This document shows, piece after piece, positions 1 through 9,978 of a stretch of 64,000 nt of DNA. The DNA lies in assembly GCA_946902875.1 (NCBI GenBank), contig OX336337.1, positions 1,736,001 through 1,800,000 on the forward strand, read 5' to 3'. The stretch is from Nematopogon swammerdamellus (taxonomy: Eukaryota > Arthropoda > Insecta > Lepidoptera > Adelidae). The position numbers were made by a program, and so were the translations under genes. Below the pieces are notes generated by a model that saw only the letters and a program-made list of their open reading frames with translations, was not told the origin of the DNA and made no database searches. Each line of letters begins with the position of its first letter. Position 1 is the first letter of the stretch.

Positions 1-837
1 TTTTGTCTCGGAAAAACATGAGGATTGCACTGGCGCAATTAATGTACTGGCTGTTACTACACCCTGTAGGTATATATCGCAGTATCTATGTATTATATAA
101 ATCTCTAATGGATTACATATTTAACAAAACTGATAATTTTGCTCACACAGCCAGATCACAGTGCGAAGCTAAGCCGACTTAAAACATCATTTCCTATAGC
201 ATTTTATGTTTAACTTCTAAAATATATATTTTTGTTTTCAAAATTTTCACATACATCTTTTGTTTTGCACTTTCAGTGCAAGAAATTCAGATATTGGCTA
301 AGAAATGTTGGCTCCCTCCATCTTTCTCTTGATAATTAATATACAATTTCACAACTTAAACTAACCTCACTTTCAATTGTCACTTGGTCGTAAATCGCAT
401 TTTGTAATTCCTTATTTTAGTACACAACAGGTTGTCTTTGATGGGGGGGACCAACATTTTTAGGCAATCTCTAGCTTTTTGTTATAGAGCATGTTTAACG
501 TACTTACTTACTATTCTAGTTGGTGTGGGTGTGAGTGTGGCTGCCGACAGGAGACGGGCGACATCTGCCGGCGGCGGTGGTAAGTTGCTCGACCACTCTT
601 ATTTAGTGAGTTAGTAGTGCATCTACATACAGTGTCGGCTAGTACTTAGTGCAAGAACAGTGCCAGTGCGGGGGACAGAACTACAACCGCTTCTTCCATG
701 GATTATGTTTTAATTTTAATTTATACAATATAATTTTATACAAAAGCAGAATAATGTTGACATGTAAAAAACATTCTTGAAATAAATATAATATTTATGG
801 TTAGCATTGCCGTTTTATTTAAATATTTATTAAATAT
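1..837. other. AT-rich flank, no gene recognised
   Basis: No splice-framed or conserved coding segment is visible on either strand. A 60-codon open frame at 432-614 on the plus strand has no recognisable domain and sits in repeat-rich DNA. I see nothing else that can be supported. Confidence 0.6.
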
Positions 838-1545
838 TGACGTGATAACGTCACATCTTATAAATTGATGAACACCGGCTGCACGCACGAAAAAGTGTCA
901 CGTTCCATCTGAGCCTGTGTGTGCAAGCGAGAGCGCGTAACAAGCGATAGAGAGTCACAATCGGCCCAAGCGTCGGCTTGTACACATTTATCTCTCCGGT
1001 TCTAAAGTACCAGGGCAGCACAAATTGAAAGGAGGTTACTCGTACCATAATATATTAAGCTCATCTGGCCGGTCGGAAAAGATTTCAAATTTAGAATATT
1101 CATGAAACAAGGGTCCGAATATGTATCACAATATCGATTCATGTATTTCGAATCAATACGACAGAGAACCAAATATTAGGTATTTAACACTTTTTAGTTC
1201 TAGGTTTTTTTTTTGTTTGGATGTCGGTTTCATATTTTCTAAAACTGTTTTTATTTCATTCTTTTTAGTAATATTAAATAAAAAAGAATAATCAAAATCG
1301 AATAATCGAAATCGATTGAAGTGGTACAGAATGATTCGCCATATGTGTCAAACTGCAAATTGCTGAAAAAGTCCACATCACAAAAGTTTTGCTGAAGGTA
1401 ACCACACACCATAGTAATTATACTCCTTTCAATTTCTTCTGCCCTGGTACTTTAGAACCGTTCCCAGTAGTCTTACCACTTTATGACGTTATCACGTAAA
1501 ACTATCGTCCGTAAACCGACTTTACAGACAACCAATATTTTTTAA
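838..1545 (+). mobile_element. Dispersed element copy 1 (inverse copy at 46770-47370)
   Basis: The start (TTATAAATTGATGAACACCG and on through the GCACGCACGAA segment) and the end (the CGTAAAACTATCGTCCGTAA segment near 1494-1530) both reappear in reverse orientation near 46770-46830 and 47215-47370. The ends carry GACGTGATAACGTC-like motifs, which suggests a terminal inverted repeat DNA element without coding capacity. The superfamily is not determined. Confidence 0.5.
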
Positions 1546-2163
1546 ATTAATGGACACTATTGAATGTACGACAATATCGACAGAATTTTTTCAACTTCTA
1601 AGTAAACTAGTACTGCAGCTTAGAAGGTCTGAATTCAAGAGTTATCTCTTCGCTGTGGAAGTCGGAGCAAGAGGACTCCAGCGAAGTCGCTCTACAGTTT
1701 CTTCAAGACCCTAAACCCCAAGATCGACGCTAAGATCATCTCCATATTATGGAGAGAGCTTCAAAAACGTCACTGGAGGCATCCTACAGAATATGGATAG
1801 GTAGAGAGAGGGAGGTCGAGAGCGGGACTGGTGGTTCTCCGCGTCCTAGTCATCGCAGACTAGCTGATGAAGGCTTGACGTAATCCGAAACGTAACGCAA
1901 GCTGGAGATCTACACAGAGTGGCCACTCGCTAGTCCCGACCTCGATTGACACCCTCCTCTATTCGGTGAAGCCATCGCAAGCTCAGTTCGACACCTTCCT
2001 GATGAGTTTGCATTGATTCACTGTGTTGAATTATTTGTGAAGAACAAAAGTTTCACCATCAGGTGATGAGCTCAGCGCTCAATGGCTTCACCGAAAACAT
2101 CCGGGCCCATTGCAAGTAGGAGAGGTTTCAATCGAGCACGAGACAAACCCTCGGCAGCTTTAA
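1546..2163 (+). mobile_element. Possible decayed retroelement coding remnant
   Basis: Around 1650-1700 the plus strand reads FAVEVGARGLQ, which resembles the EVGARG motif near the C terminus of many insect LINE reverse transcriptases. Frames break repeatedly afterwards. The match is short, so this is a weak call. Confidence 0.25.
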
Positions 2164-2569
2164 GCGGTGTGTGGCCGAGTGGTTTGGGCATCGGCTTCTC
2201 GTGCAGGAGGTCCGAGGTTCGAATCCGGTCGGCATGTACCAATGAGTTTTTTTTTGACGAAAAAATTTACATGCTTACCTTCACCTGCTGCTTCACCGTT
2301 CGGAACCAGTGTAAAACTGTAGGTCCCTTCCCTTGTCCCTTACTAGGTGGTAGGCTCAAATTGTAGCTGACTGGGTTGGTACCACCGTACAGTATGTAAG
2401 ATGGCCGCATAGCAACCTCGGTTGTGTTCTCCTCTTGTCCAGTATAGCAAGCAATCCAGGGAAGTCTCCGGTATGGCACCTACCTTCTCGGAGGTGATAT
2501 TGGGTAGTCAGAGCATGTGCTTTGGCTCCTCTGACTCAGCCACAAATACCGGATTACATAAAAAAAAAG
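2164..2569 (+). mobile_element. S1 SINE, full length (tRNA-Leu/Ser-like head)
   Basis: The head has an A box (TGGCCGAGTGG) and a B box (GGTTCGAATCC) spaced as in a class II tRNA. The body ends in CCGGATTACATAAAAAAA. About twelve copies of this roughly 400-bp family occur in the window. It is a pol III type non-autonomous retroelement. Confidence 0.85.
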
Positions 2570-3385
2570 CTAGTCTATGTTGATTAGGACGTGAAGCAGA
2601 ACTTGTCCCGTGCTCGACTTCCTTCTCTCTATAAATTCCGCATAAGAGTGCGTCCTCGAATTTCTTGAGCTCACGATGAAATGAAATTCGCCATAGTTTT
2701 ACAAATAATAGATTTTTATTTCTTTTAAATGTTGTAAAGGAAATATAAAGAAATCACATGCTTTCACTCACACCGACAAACAGATGTACACGTAGGCTAG
2801 GTATAGTGATATAGTAGTAGGTACCAGTGGCGGTTCCCCAGGTGAAGCAAGTGAAGCACCGCCTCACTTAATTATCTTGAAAGTAAAGAAAAAAAAAACA
2901 TTTCAAAATATCAAGAAAGAAAACTTAAAAAAGTCAAGTATATCCGATCCGAACTGATCACAATATTAGCGCGGCGGCGCGGAGGAGGCGGAGGCGGCTG
3001 GTGCGACGCGCGCGACGAAATACGTTAAAGATGTGTTAGTGCATCAACACCACCAACACAGCACGCACACACACACAGACGTGACGTGTGACGTGACGTG
3101 TCACGTACGGCATGGCATATGGTGACTTACCCCGGTCCGGTGCGGCGACGAATCGCTTATTTTGTTAGCGCTTCACCAAGCGTAAAGACAACAGGTTGAC
3201 CTTGGAGGCTTTGGATGTAGGGAGCAGCTGAGGCTCTGATAAATGGCGCCGGACGAGACATCTATATCCAATTAAAAGAATGCAGAGCGAGATGGAGCGA
3301 TTCACGTTTTCTATAAGTCGGTTTGTTTTACCTCCGTGATTAAGATGGCGAAATTCGCACTAGTTACGGTAAGTTTCATAGCTCA

Positions 3386-3444
3386 ATGGTTTACGCTTCG
3401 CTTTTCAATCTAGTGACGTTGGTTCGAATCTCACTTTTGCGAAT
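3386..3444 (+). other. tRNA-like promoter segment
   Basis: TAGCTCAATGG followed by GGTTCGAATCT resembles pol III A and B boxes at a tRNA-like distance. The acceptor stem does not pair, so this is a SINE head or tRNA-derived relic and not a working tRNA. It lies inside the hAT element. Confidence 0.35.
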
Positions 3445-3511
3445 TCTTTTTGTTTTGTTTTTAGGGTTCCGTATCCGGTACGGGACCCTATTACTAAGCC
3501 TACGCCGCGCC

Positions 3512-3546
<35 letters not shown>

Positions 3547-3558
3547 CGTCCGTCTGTC

Positions 3559-3857
3559 TTTTTTTTTTATGTAATCCGGTATGGGTGGCTGAGCCGGAGG
3601 GGCCAAAGCGCATGCTCCGACCAGCCAATATCACCTCCGAGAAGGTAGGTGCCATACCGGAGACTTCCCTGGATTGCTGGCTATACTAGACTAGAGGAGA
3701 ACACAGCCGAGGCTGCTATGCGGCAGCAGCAGGTGTAGGTATGCATACACGTAAATTTTTTCGTCAGAAAAAAACTCATTGTTACACGCCGACCGGATTC
3801 GAACCTCGCACCTCTCGCATTTGAAGCCAATGCCCAAACCACTCGGCCACCCGCCGC
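3559..3857 (-). mobile_element. S1 SINE inserted in S3, internally deleted
   Basis: Poly-T plus ATGTAATCCGG marks the 3' end and the CGGCCACCCGCCGC segment marks the tRNA-like head. The middle of the body is missing compared with the copy at 30797-31204. Its insertion point is within the CTGT-type microsatellite of S3. Confidence 0.8.
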
Positions 3858-3997
3858 TTGTCTGTCCGTCCGTCTGTCCGAGGCCTGTATCTCTTGAACC
3901 GTAATTTGGTAGCCCGTTGAAATGTTCACAGAAAATGTGTTATTATGGCCGATATAACAAAAAATAATGAAAATAAGAAAAAGTAAAAAACTCCCAT

Positions 3998-4055
3998 AGA
4001 TGGCGCGCGCGCATACACTTTTTGGTTTCAAAAAGTGTATGCGCGCGCGCCATCT
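3998..4055. repeat. 58-bp near-perfect palindrome
   Basis: Two 26-bp arms (AGATGGCGCGCGCGCATACA...) surround the loop GGTTTC. It lies in S3, where other copies have a single arm, so the second arm arose by local inverted duplication or template switching. Confidence 0.85.
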
Positions 4056-4815
4056 ACCAAATAGATGATGAATCATTTTCTAATCGTGACTAACTAATAT
4101 GAAGTATTTCATAACACGCCATCTAGATGGCGTGGCGTGTTATGAAATTCATCTAGTGGCGCTAGCCGTGACATGGCGATACGGTACCCTCGGTGCGCGA
4201 TTCGATAGTAGTTTTTGGTTAAGTATTGTTAGGGCCAAAAAAAATTAGGTTTAGGTTTTTCAATTTATCATAAAGTAATAGCAATGTAGGTGGATTTTTT
4301 AGTCGCCTCACTAAGATTTATAGGTCAAAGCCGCCACTGGTAGGTACGTATATAATTTAAATATGAAATGAAGCTCAATCCTCGACTCGGTACTGTTTAG
4401 CCGCATCGCGTCTTCTGCTTGACATCTGCAACATGTTCACGCAATAATGGCTTCAGGTCATTCAAATATGTCATTCTTACCTAGTTTATACAGCGACCCC
4501 CTCCCACCCTAACAAAAACAGCTCTACAAAGAGCACTTTCAATTTCAGCCCTTCAGTCTGCTTCGTTTTACCCGCTCAGATGTGGGAATATGTCGTTGAA
4601 CAGAAAATAAATATAATATCACCCGAAAATGCCGTCCTGTGCTATCGCTACGTGTTAAAACTCGGTCTCAAAAGTAAAGTATGCGGCGGGGATAGGTTGG
4701 GCGCCATTTTTGGACATGGACAGCTCTGTGAAGTAATTTGACAGTCCGTTCTTCTTGGAAATTGACCTTTTCAGTATGACATTTGGGCACCGAAACAGCA
4801 TTGACACTATATTAA

Positions 4816-5000
4816 AATGTTATGTATGCTGGGTTACTGTTATACTAGGTATATGGGCACATGCCCATCTATTCCTCCCAAGTACCGCCTAGGATTTTTC
4901 AAAAAGAGTGTGAAAAGGCTCCTGTCAGGTCGGCATGGCATTCGCAATCCCCGTGCATTACAGATGTGCATGGGCACCGTTAAGACATCTACAAGGTGTA
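4816..5000 (+). mobile_element. LINE 3' coding tail fragment
   Basis: The plus strand reads PPKYRLGFFKKSVKRLLSGR, which matches the conserved FKR-type C-terminal tail of insect LINE reverse transcriptases (Jockey/CR1-like). Related tails are at 14059-14281, 24540-24700 and 55090-55270. Only the far 3' end survives, as expected for 5' truncation. Confidence 0.6.
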
Positions 5001-5169
5001 AGGATGCCACATGTCGCGTTTTCCATAAATGTATTGCAATTTTTAGGGATTTGTGCCAAAAATGGTAAAACGAGAGTATAGGTGAGATTCCACCCACTCT
5101 ATCTATCCGCATGCCAGAGAATCTCAAGAAGTTTGTGAGCGGCAATATGGGTTAATTATTGTAAATTAC

Positions 5170-5175
5170 TTTAAT
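5170..5175 (-). promoter_or_regulatory. Possible poly(A) signal of the Syt12-like gene
   Basis: ATTAAA on the minus strand about 360 nt after the stop codon is the nearest hexamer variant I noticed. No AATAAA is seen closer. The call rests on position only. Confidence 0.2.
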
Positions 5176-5537
5176 ATAATACTTATAAGGTACAACAAAA
5201 CATTGTGACTTGCGAAGTATGTTTGTCAGTACTTCTTCGCATTGAATTTAGAACTGGCGGAATTTTCGACATATCCAAGCGTAGGTTACCTACCTATGGA
5301 TGAAATTATACAATAAACAAGATTGATTACTATCATATATTTCTCTCTTACGTTTTGTTTATAGACGTCCGGAAATACCAGACTTCCGGCTATAAAGTCC
5401 AGACGTCTACCTATCCCTGCACTCTTGCGAGTACAGTGATCATGTATGCCAGATCGAGGCCCCATAGCTGTACAGTACTTCCGAAACAACAATAAACAAT
5501 AAACAGAAGACCCACCTAAATTACAATGATGCCAAGT

Positions 5538-5687
5538 TTATCTGAGCGTGTGCCACATGGCGACCGCCTTGCGTGTCTCCTGCGCCATCTGCGCCCAGTG
5601 CCGGCCCTCGGCCGCCTGCTCCGTGGCGCCCACGCAGCACCAGCCGAGCACGAGCCCGCCGCCGCCTCCGCCGCTCACCACGCACAC
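5538..5687 (-). CDS. Syt12: Syt12-like synaptotagmin, terminal exon (end of C2B, stop)
   Basis: This 150-bp exon encodes 49 residues and a TAA stop. It starts after GTGCGCAG in phase 0, matching the phase 0 end of exon 8099-7954. It reads VCVVSGGGGGG, then HWAQMAQETRKAVAMWHTLR before the stop. The HW...MWH signature is the classic C-terminal helix and final strand of synaptotagmin C2B. The loop where Ca2+-binding C2B domains have two aspartates (DxD) is replaced by a six-glycine run, so this C2B probably does not bind Ca2+, as known for Syt12. The exon is GC-rich against AT-rich surroundings. Its acceptor abuts a 17-copy 44-bp tandem array. No canonical poly(A) signal is clear downstream. Confidence 0.88.
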   Translation of the reverse strand: MCVVSGGGGGGLVLGWCCVGATEQAAEGRHWAQMAQETRKAVAMWHTLR

Positions 5688-5692
5688 CTGCG

Positions 5693-6435
5693 CACGAGCA
5701 CCCTCATAGACACACCTTCATGGATGGAACCCTGCACACGAACACGCTCATAAACACACCTTCATGGATGGAACCCTGCACACGAACACGCTCATAAACA
5801 CACCTTCATGGATGGAACCCTGCCCACGAACACGCTCATAAACACCTTCATGGATGGAACCCTGCATACGAACACGCTCATAAACACACCTTCATGGATG
5901 GAACCCTGCACACGAACACGCTCATAAACACACCTTCATGGATGGAACCCTGCACACGAACACGCTCATAAACACACCTTCATGGATGGAACCCTGCACA
6001 CGAACACGCTCATAAACACACCTTCATGGATGAAACCCTGCACACGAACACGCTCATAAACACACCTTCATGGATGAAACCCTGCACACGAACACGCTCA
6101 TAAACACACCTTCATGGATGGAACCCTGCACACGAACACGCTCATAAACACACCTTCATGGATGAAACCCTGCACACGAACATGCTCATAAACACCTTCA
6201 TGGATGAAACCCTGCACACGAACACGCTCATAAACACACCTTCATGGATGGAACCCTGCATACGAACACGCTCATAAACACACCTTCATGGATGGAACCC
6301 TGCACTCGAACACGCTCATAAACACACCTTCATGGATGGAACCCTGCACACGAACAAGCTCTTACACACACCTCCATGAATGGAACCCTGCACACGAACA
6401 CGCTCATAAACACACCTTCATGGATGGAACCAATT
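5693..6435 (-). repeat. 44-bp minisatellite, 17 copies, carrying acceptor-like sites
   Basis: Unit starts recur every 44 bp (5717, 5761, 5805 and so on to 6417), with a few 42-bp units. On the minus strand each unit reads GAGCGTGTTCGTGTGCAG then GG, closely resembling the genuine acceptor GAGGGTGCTCGTGCGCAG of the terminal exon. The array lies directly upstream of that exon in the intron, so it looks like an amplified copy of the splice acceptor region. Confidence 0.92.
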
Positions 6436-6462
6436 CACTTTGTTAGAACACTTCAGAGTTTT

Positions 6463-6738
6463 ATACCGTGTGGGACCGGTACCTTAAAAAAGAATAGCTC
6501 CACTGCATTTCTCTCCGTGTATGTCGTAAAAGGCGACTAAGGGACTCCCTTCTTAAATTACTAGGGTTTAACCCGCTCGGCTTGGTACCACCGCACTGAA
6601 TGAAAGATCTGTCGAAACGGCTATGTAAATAGTTTGTGTTTTCCGTCCAGTTCAGTGTAGCCGGCATTATCCGGTGTTATGGGCTGACATCACGGATGTT
6701 GTAGGTGATGTAGCCAACCGTGTCAGGTTCCATAAAAA
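6463..6738 (+). mobile_element. S2 SINE copy
   Basis: It has the alternative S2 head (TACCGTGTGGGACCGGTACC, then a GTCGTAAAAGGCGACTAAGG block) and the S2 tail ending CGTGTCAGGTTCCATAAAAA. It sits in the last Syt12 intron. Confidence 0.8.
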
Positions 6739-6961
6739 AAAGTCCATTTTTGGCGAGTGTGTTTCCCAATTTTTTCAACGTTCGGAGTCTTTAAACATCC
6801 TCAAATTTGCAGGTATGGCGTCTCACTGAGCGTGTTTTCGCGAGGTGAGGTGAAGATTTGGTTGTTTCTCTCTCCCTCTGCTCCCTACCAATCATATGAT
6901 CGAAGCCCCACCCATACTGATTTTCATAAAGAAAATTCCTTTTTGAGCACATGCCCGATCT

Positions 6962-7090
6962 GCAGGTCTATTCTTGTAAATTCTGACAGCGGAATCAGCG
7001 TTGATGTGGCGCTGAGAGCCACTTTAGTAAGTGGCTCTCAGCGCCACACAGCGCTGATTCCGCTGTCAGAATTTACAAGAATAGACCTGC
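6962..7090. repeat. Long hairpin, about 62-bp arms, 4-nt loop
   Basis: The left arm at 6962-7024 (GCAGGTCTATTCTTG...) and the right arm at 7029-7090 (...CAAGAATAGACCTGC) pair almost perfectly around TAGT, with one small bulge near AGCGTTGATG. An open frame crosses it by chance. Confidence 0.9.
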
Positions 7091-7317
7091 TGGTCCAGGT
7101 ACGTGCGTCTAGGGCGACCCTTCCCGACTCTTCCGCTCACATTTGTTCCATTAATTTCTTTCGCTAGTCTCATCCATCATCCATTCTTCCAACATCGAAC
7201 TACCGAAGCAACAAATCCGAGGACACCTAACTCCTGGGCTTTCGGAGGCCTTATGAACTAAGCAGGCAGCTAAATGGCTACCTACCACTTCTTAATTCTT
7301 TGTGACTTAATTCTTTT

Positions 7318-7700
7318 GTCAGCCTCGGTAGCTCAGTGGTGCGGTCGGTCGACTGTTGTTAAGAACAGCTGAGCGCGGTCAGTACTTGGATGGGTGACCG
7401 CTCGAGCGTTGGAGGCTGGCCGTTATTCGGATTCCACATAAAACTGTAGGTCCCTTCCCTTCTTACCTTACTAGTTGGTAGGGTTTATCCAGCCCGGGCT
7501 GTTCCCACCGCACTGAATGAAACGTCGGTCTAAACTAAACGGCTATAATAAATAGTTCCTGTTTTCCGCCCAGTTCAGTGTAGGCATTTCAATATGAAAT
7601 GAAGGGAAGCACTGACATGGCACCGCTAGTTCACCCGGTGTTATGGGCTACCACCACAGATTTGTAGGTGATGTAGGCAACCGTGTCAGTTTCCATAAAA
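7318..7700 (+). mobile_element. S2 SINE with tRNA/5S chimeric head
   Basis: The head contains the tRNA-like A box GGTAGCTCAGTGG. At 7358-7401 it then has GCGCGGTCAGTACTTGGATG and GGTGACCGC, which match the internal control region of insect 5S rRNA. The tail ends in the AACCGTGTCAGTTTCCATAA segment. It lies in the last intron of the Syt12-like gene. Confidence 0.8.
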
Positions 7701-7734
7701 AGAGTGAAAAAAAAATTGTTTTAAAAAACATTGA

Positions 7735-7905
7735 ACTACGCACCTGCTGCACGACTTGGTGGAAGGACCGTGCCAAGGTGAGAGATGGCAAGCATGTCGC
7801 CCTTTAGGACGGCATCTCGTCCTTATCCCTTAGTCGCCTTTTACGACATGCACGGGGAGAGACGCAGTGTCGCTATTCTTTTTAAGTACCGGCCTCACAC
7901 AGTAG
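7735..7905 (-). mobile_element. S4 element, partial
   Basis: It shares the GGACCGTGCCAAGGTGAGAG block and the TTAGTCGCCTTTTACGACAT block with copies at 19302-19622, 36390-36680 and 37558-37866. Confidence 0.7.
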
Positions 7906-7953
7906 GAAACCTGAAGTGAAGTATGTAATGAATCTCTGCGTGGAAATGCCTAC

Positions 7954-8099
7954 CTCAATAGAGGCATCCTGCAAGTTGGAAGACGGTAGGCTGAAGGAGA
8001 GAGCCTCGTTCCACACGGGGTTGCCGATCTCTTTCCGGTTGGTCTTGCGTTTCTTCACACGCTTCCCGTTCACCAGCAGGTATACCTTCACGTACACGT
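7954..8099 (-). CDS. Syt12: Syt12-like synaptotagmin, C2B middle exon
   Basis: The 146-bp exon begins after TGCCTATGTCACAG and ends at GAG before GTAGGCATTT. Phases are 1 in and 0 out. The split codon with exon 10737-10511 gives Asp, then VYVKVYLLVNGKRVKKRKTN, the C2B beta-4 polybasic strand. IGNPVWNEALSFSLPSSNLQ follows. The NPVWNE motif is the classic NPxFNE of C2 domains. The FSLPSSNLQD segment resembles the SVP...LQD seen in Syt12. The lysine-rich strand is known in synaptotagmins to bind acidic lipids and AP-2. Only one of the usual Ca2+ ligands is retained in loop 1. Confidence 0.92.
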
Positions 8100-8230
8100 C
8101 TGTGACATAGGCACAATAAACCATTTAGGTTGGTCGTGAGCGTTTCCTGCTGCTTTGGAAGGTTTCAGCAGGGATATTTTATTTTTATATTTTATTTATT
8201 GCGGTAAACTTACAGTGTAAATACTTATTA

Positions 8231-9182
8231 TTAAACCCTCCCTTACTCGCGTGACTATTGAGTAACGCGGTTGCTCGCGTGGGGATAGTTATGCACCCCA
8301 AGATGTTTATTGATTTATAGGCGAAACGAGTAACTTTACTTAAAATATAAACAGATTGTGATTAATAGACGGATTATTAATAAAAATGCACCAACCAAAG
8401 TTATATAATGTTTATTTTTTAGAAATTATAATTAAACCAAATAATATGATAAAAAAATCAAATATTATGCATCCGTCTTATAAAAAGGAGAAAAACATGC
8501 GGATATTTATTTTCTTTTAACAATTAGACATAGTAATTATGAAATTGAGTATACAACGGATAATTAGGTACACTTACAAAATTTTTAGTATTCACGTCCA
8601 TTTTCACATTTCTGACCAATTAGATTCGTGTGATTTCAACAGATGATTTTTTTGCATACGGTGCATTGACATGAGGTTTTCTTGTCCTTCTTACGAGGAA
8701 ATATTACACGTCTCATGTTTTACTTTCTTATATTCAAAAGATTCGATCCTTGTCCAAGCTATAGCTAGCCATCTACAACAAAATAAAAATATATTTTGTC
8801 ACCCATAGTATTCTAAAATGGCTTTTTACGCCAATAGATTGCAGAAGAATAATGACAGATTGCTAATACATAAAATAAATGAAGTAAAAGAGACAGCATT
8901 TGCAAAATTTCTGAGAATTATCTAAAATAAAAAATCTTACCTTTGTCGAAAATTGTAACGCGGTTACTCGCGGGGATAGCTACTATCCCCACCGCAACTT
9001 CGACACGTCCTCACTCAAGAACGGCGTATGCGCCACCGATTTTCTTCCGTCACCCAACGTACATACACACTAAAGTCAGCTACTGAAGAAACCGACAACA
9101 TCCGAGCGCTAATATCAAAGTAATAACATATTGAAAATTCATGGGGATAGCTACTATCCCCGCGCGAGCAAGGGAGGGTTAA
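8231..9182 (-). mobile_element. piggyBac-like element with a transposase Cys-finger remnant
   Basis: TTAA borders are at 8231-8234 and 9179-9182. Ends are inverted: the left reads CCCTCCCTTACTCGCG and the right, reverse complemented, CCCTCCCTTGCTCGCG. TTAA targets and CCY ends define piggyBac. On the minus strand around 8640-8718 the reading KKDKKTSCQCTVCKK followed by a stop resembles the Cys-rich C terminus of piggyBac transposases. The catalytic core is missing, so this is a deletion derivative in the intron between the C2B exons. Confidence 0.85.
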
Positions 9183-9495
9183 ACATACAATTACAACTTA
9201 CAGGACACCAAATTACAAGTTAACACATATTTCAGATTTAGAGAGAAAAAAAAGCTAAAACACAGATAATGAAAACAACATATACATTTAAGTGGACATT
9301 TCTTACACAAAAAACTAAAATAAATCTAAAACGTTAAATTGCATCGAAAGCACGTCTAAATTTATTCTTAAGTACAGTAGGAGAGTAAAAGCAGAGAAGG
9401 ACGGAGGGGAGTAGGCGAAAGAGGGAAAGAGGGGAGTGAGGGGAAGGGAGGGAGAGATATATATAGAGAATATAAGAGAAGCGATAGTTTATTAA
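9183..9495. other. Intron, purine-rich, nothing recognised
   Basis: A GA-rich stretch near 9375-9480 is the only feature. Open frames here are low complexity. Confidence 0.6.
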
Positions 9496-9899
9496 GCGGC
9501 GGGTGGCCGAGTGGTTTGGGAATCGGCTTTTCATGCGAGAGCTCCGAGGTTCGAATCCGGTCGGCGTGTACCAATGAGTTTTTTCTGACGAAAAAATTTA
9601 CGTGCATACCTACACCTGCTGCTTCACCGTTCGGAACCGGTGTAAAACTGTAGGTCCCTGCCCTTGCCCCTTACTAGGTGGTAGGCTCAAATTGTAGCCG
9701 ACTGGATTGATACCACCGTACTGGATGTAAGACGGCCGCACAGCGGCCTCGGTTGTGTTCTCCTCTAGTCCAGTATAGCCAGCAATCCAGGGAAGTCTCC
9801 GGTATGGCACCTACCTTCTCGGGGGTGATATGGCTGTTCGGAGCATGTGCTTTGGCCCCTCCGACTCAGCCTACCAAACCGGATTACAAAAAAAAAATC
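9496..9899 (+). mobile_element. S1 SINE, full length
   Basis: Complete tRNA-like head (GGTGGCCGAGTGGTTTGGG, then GGTTCGAATCC) through the body to the GGATTACAAAAAAAAA tail. It is one of the best preserved copies. Confidence 0.87.
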
Positions 9900-9978
9900 A
9901 TATTTGTGTTTAAATCGGATTTGCTATTGAAACCAAGTCTACCGCCGGGTAAAAGCTATCTGAGAAAAAATTAATGAG

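Larger units (their letters stand above)
3465..4205 (-). mobile_element. S3 element, split by an S1 SINE
   Basis: It begins with the S3 tail (AGGGTTCCGTATCCGGTACG) and the (CTGT/CCGT)n block. After the inserted S1 SINE it resumes at the CTGTCCGAGG segment and runs to the CTCGGTGCGCGA segment near 4190-4200. S3 copies elsewhere are continuous (for example 36885-37270), which proves the interruption. Confidence 0.8.
2825..4339 (+). mobile_element. hAT-type DNA transposon, non-autonomous, with nested insertions
   Basis: The left end CAGTGGCGG and the right end CCGCCACTG are inverted. They are flanked by a perfect 8-bp duplication GTAGGTAC at 2817-2824 and 4340-4347. Eight-bp duplications and CAG-starting ends are typical of hAT elements. 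No transposase is visible. The interior carries an S3 element that is itself split by an S1 SINE. Confidence 0.85.

Noticed and set aside
432..614. Small secreted protein
   Set aside because: It has a hydrophobic stretch but no conserved pattern, no splice support and a repeat-rich setting.
4117..4136. Palindromic regulatory operator
   Set aside because: It is a part of the S3 element and arises from local inverted duplication.
6757..7167. 136-residue open frame
   Set aside because: It runs through the 62-bp-arm hairpin and has no domain; both halves mirror the hairpin arms.
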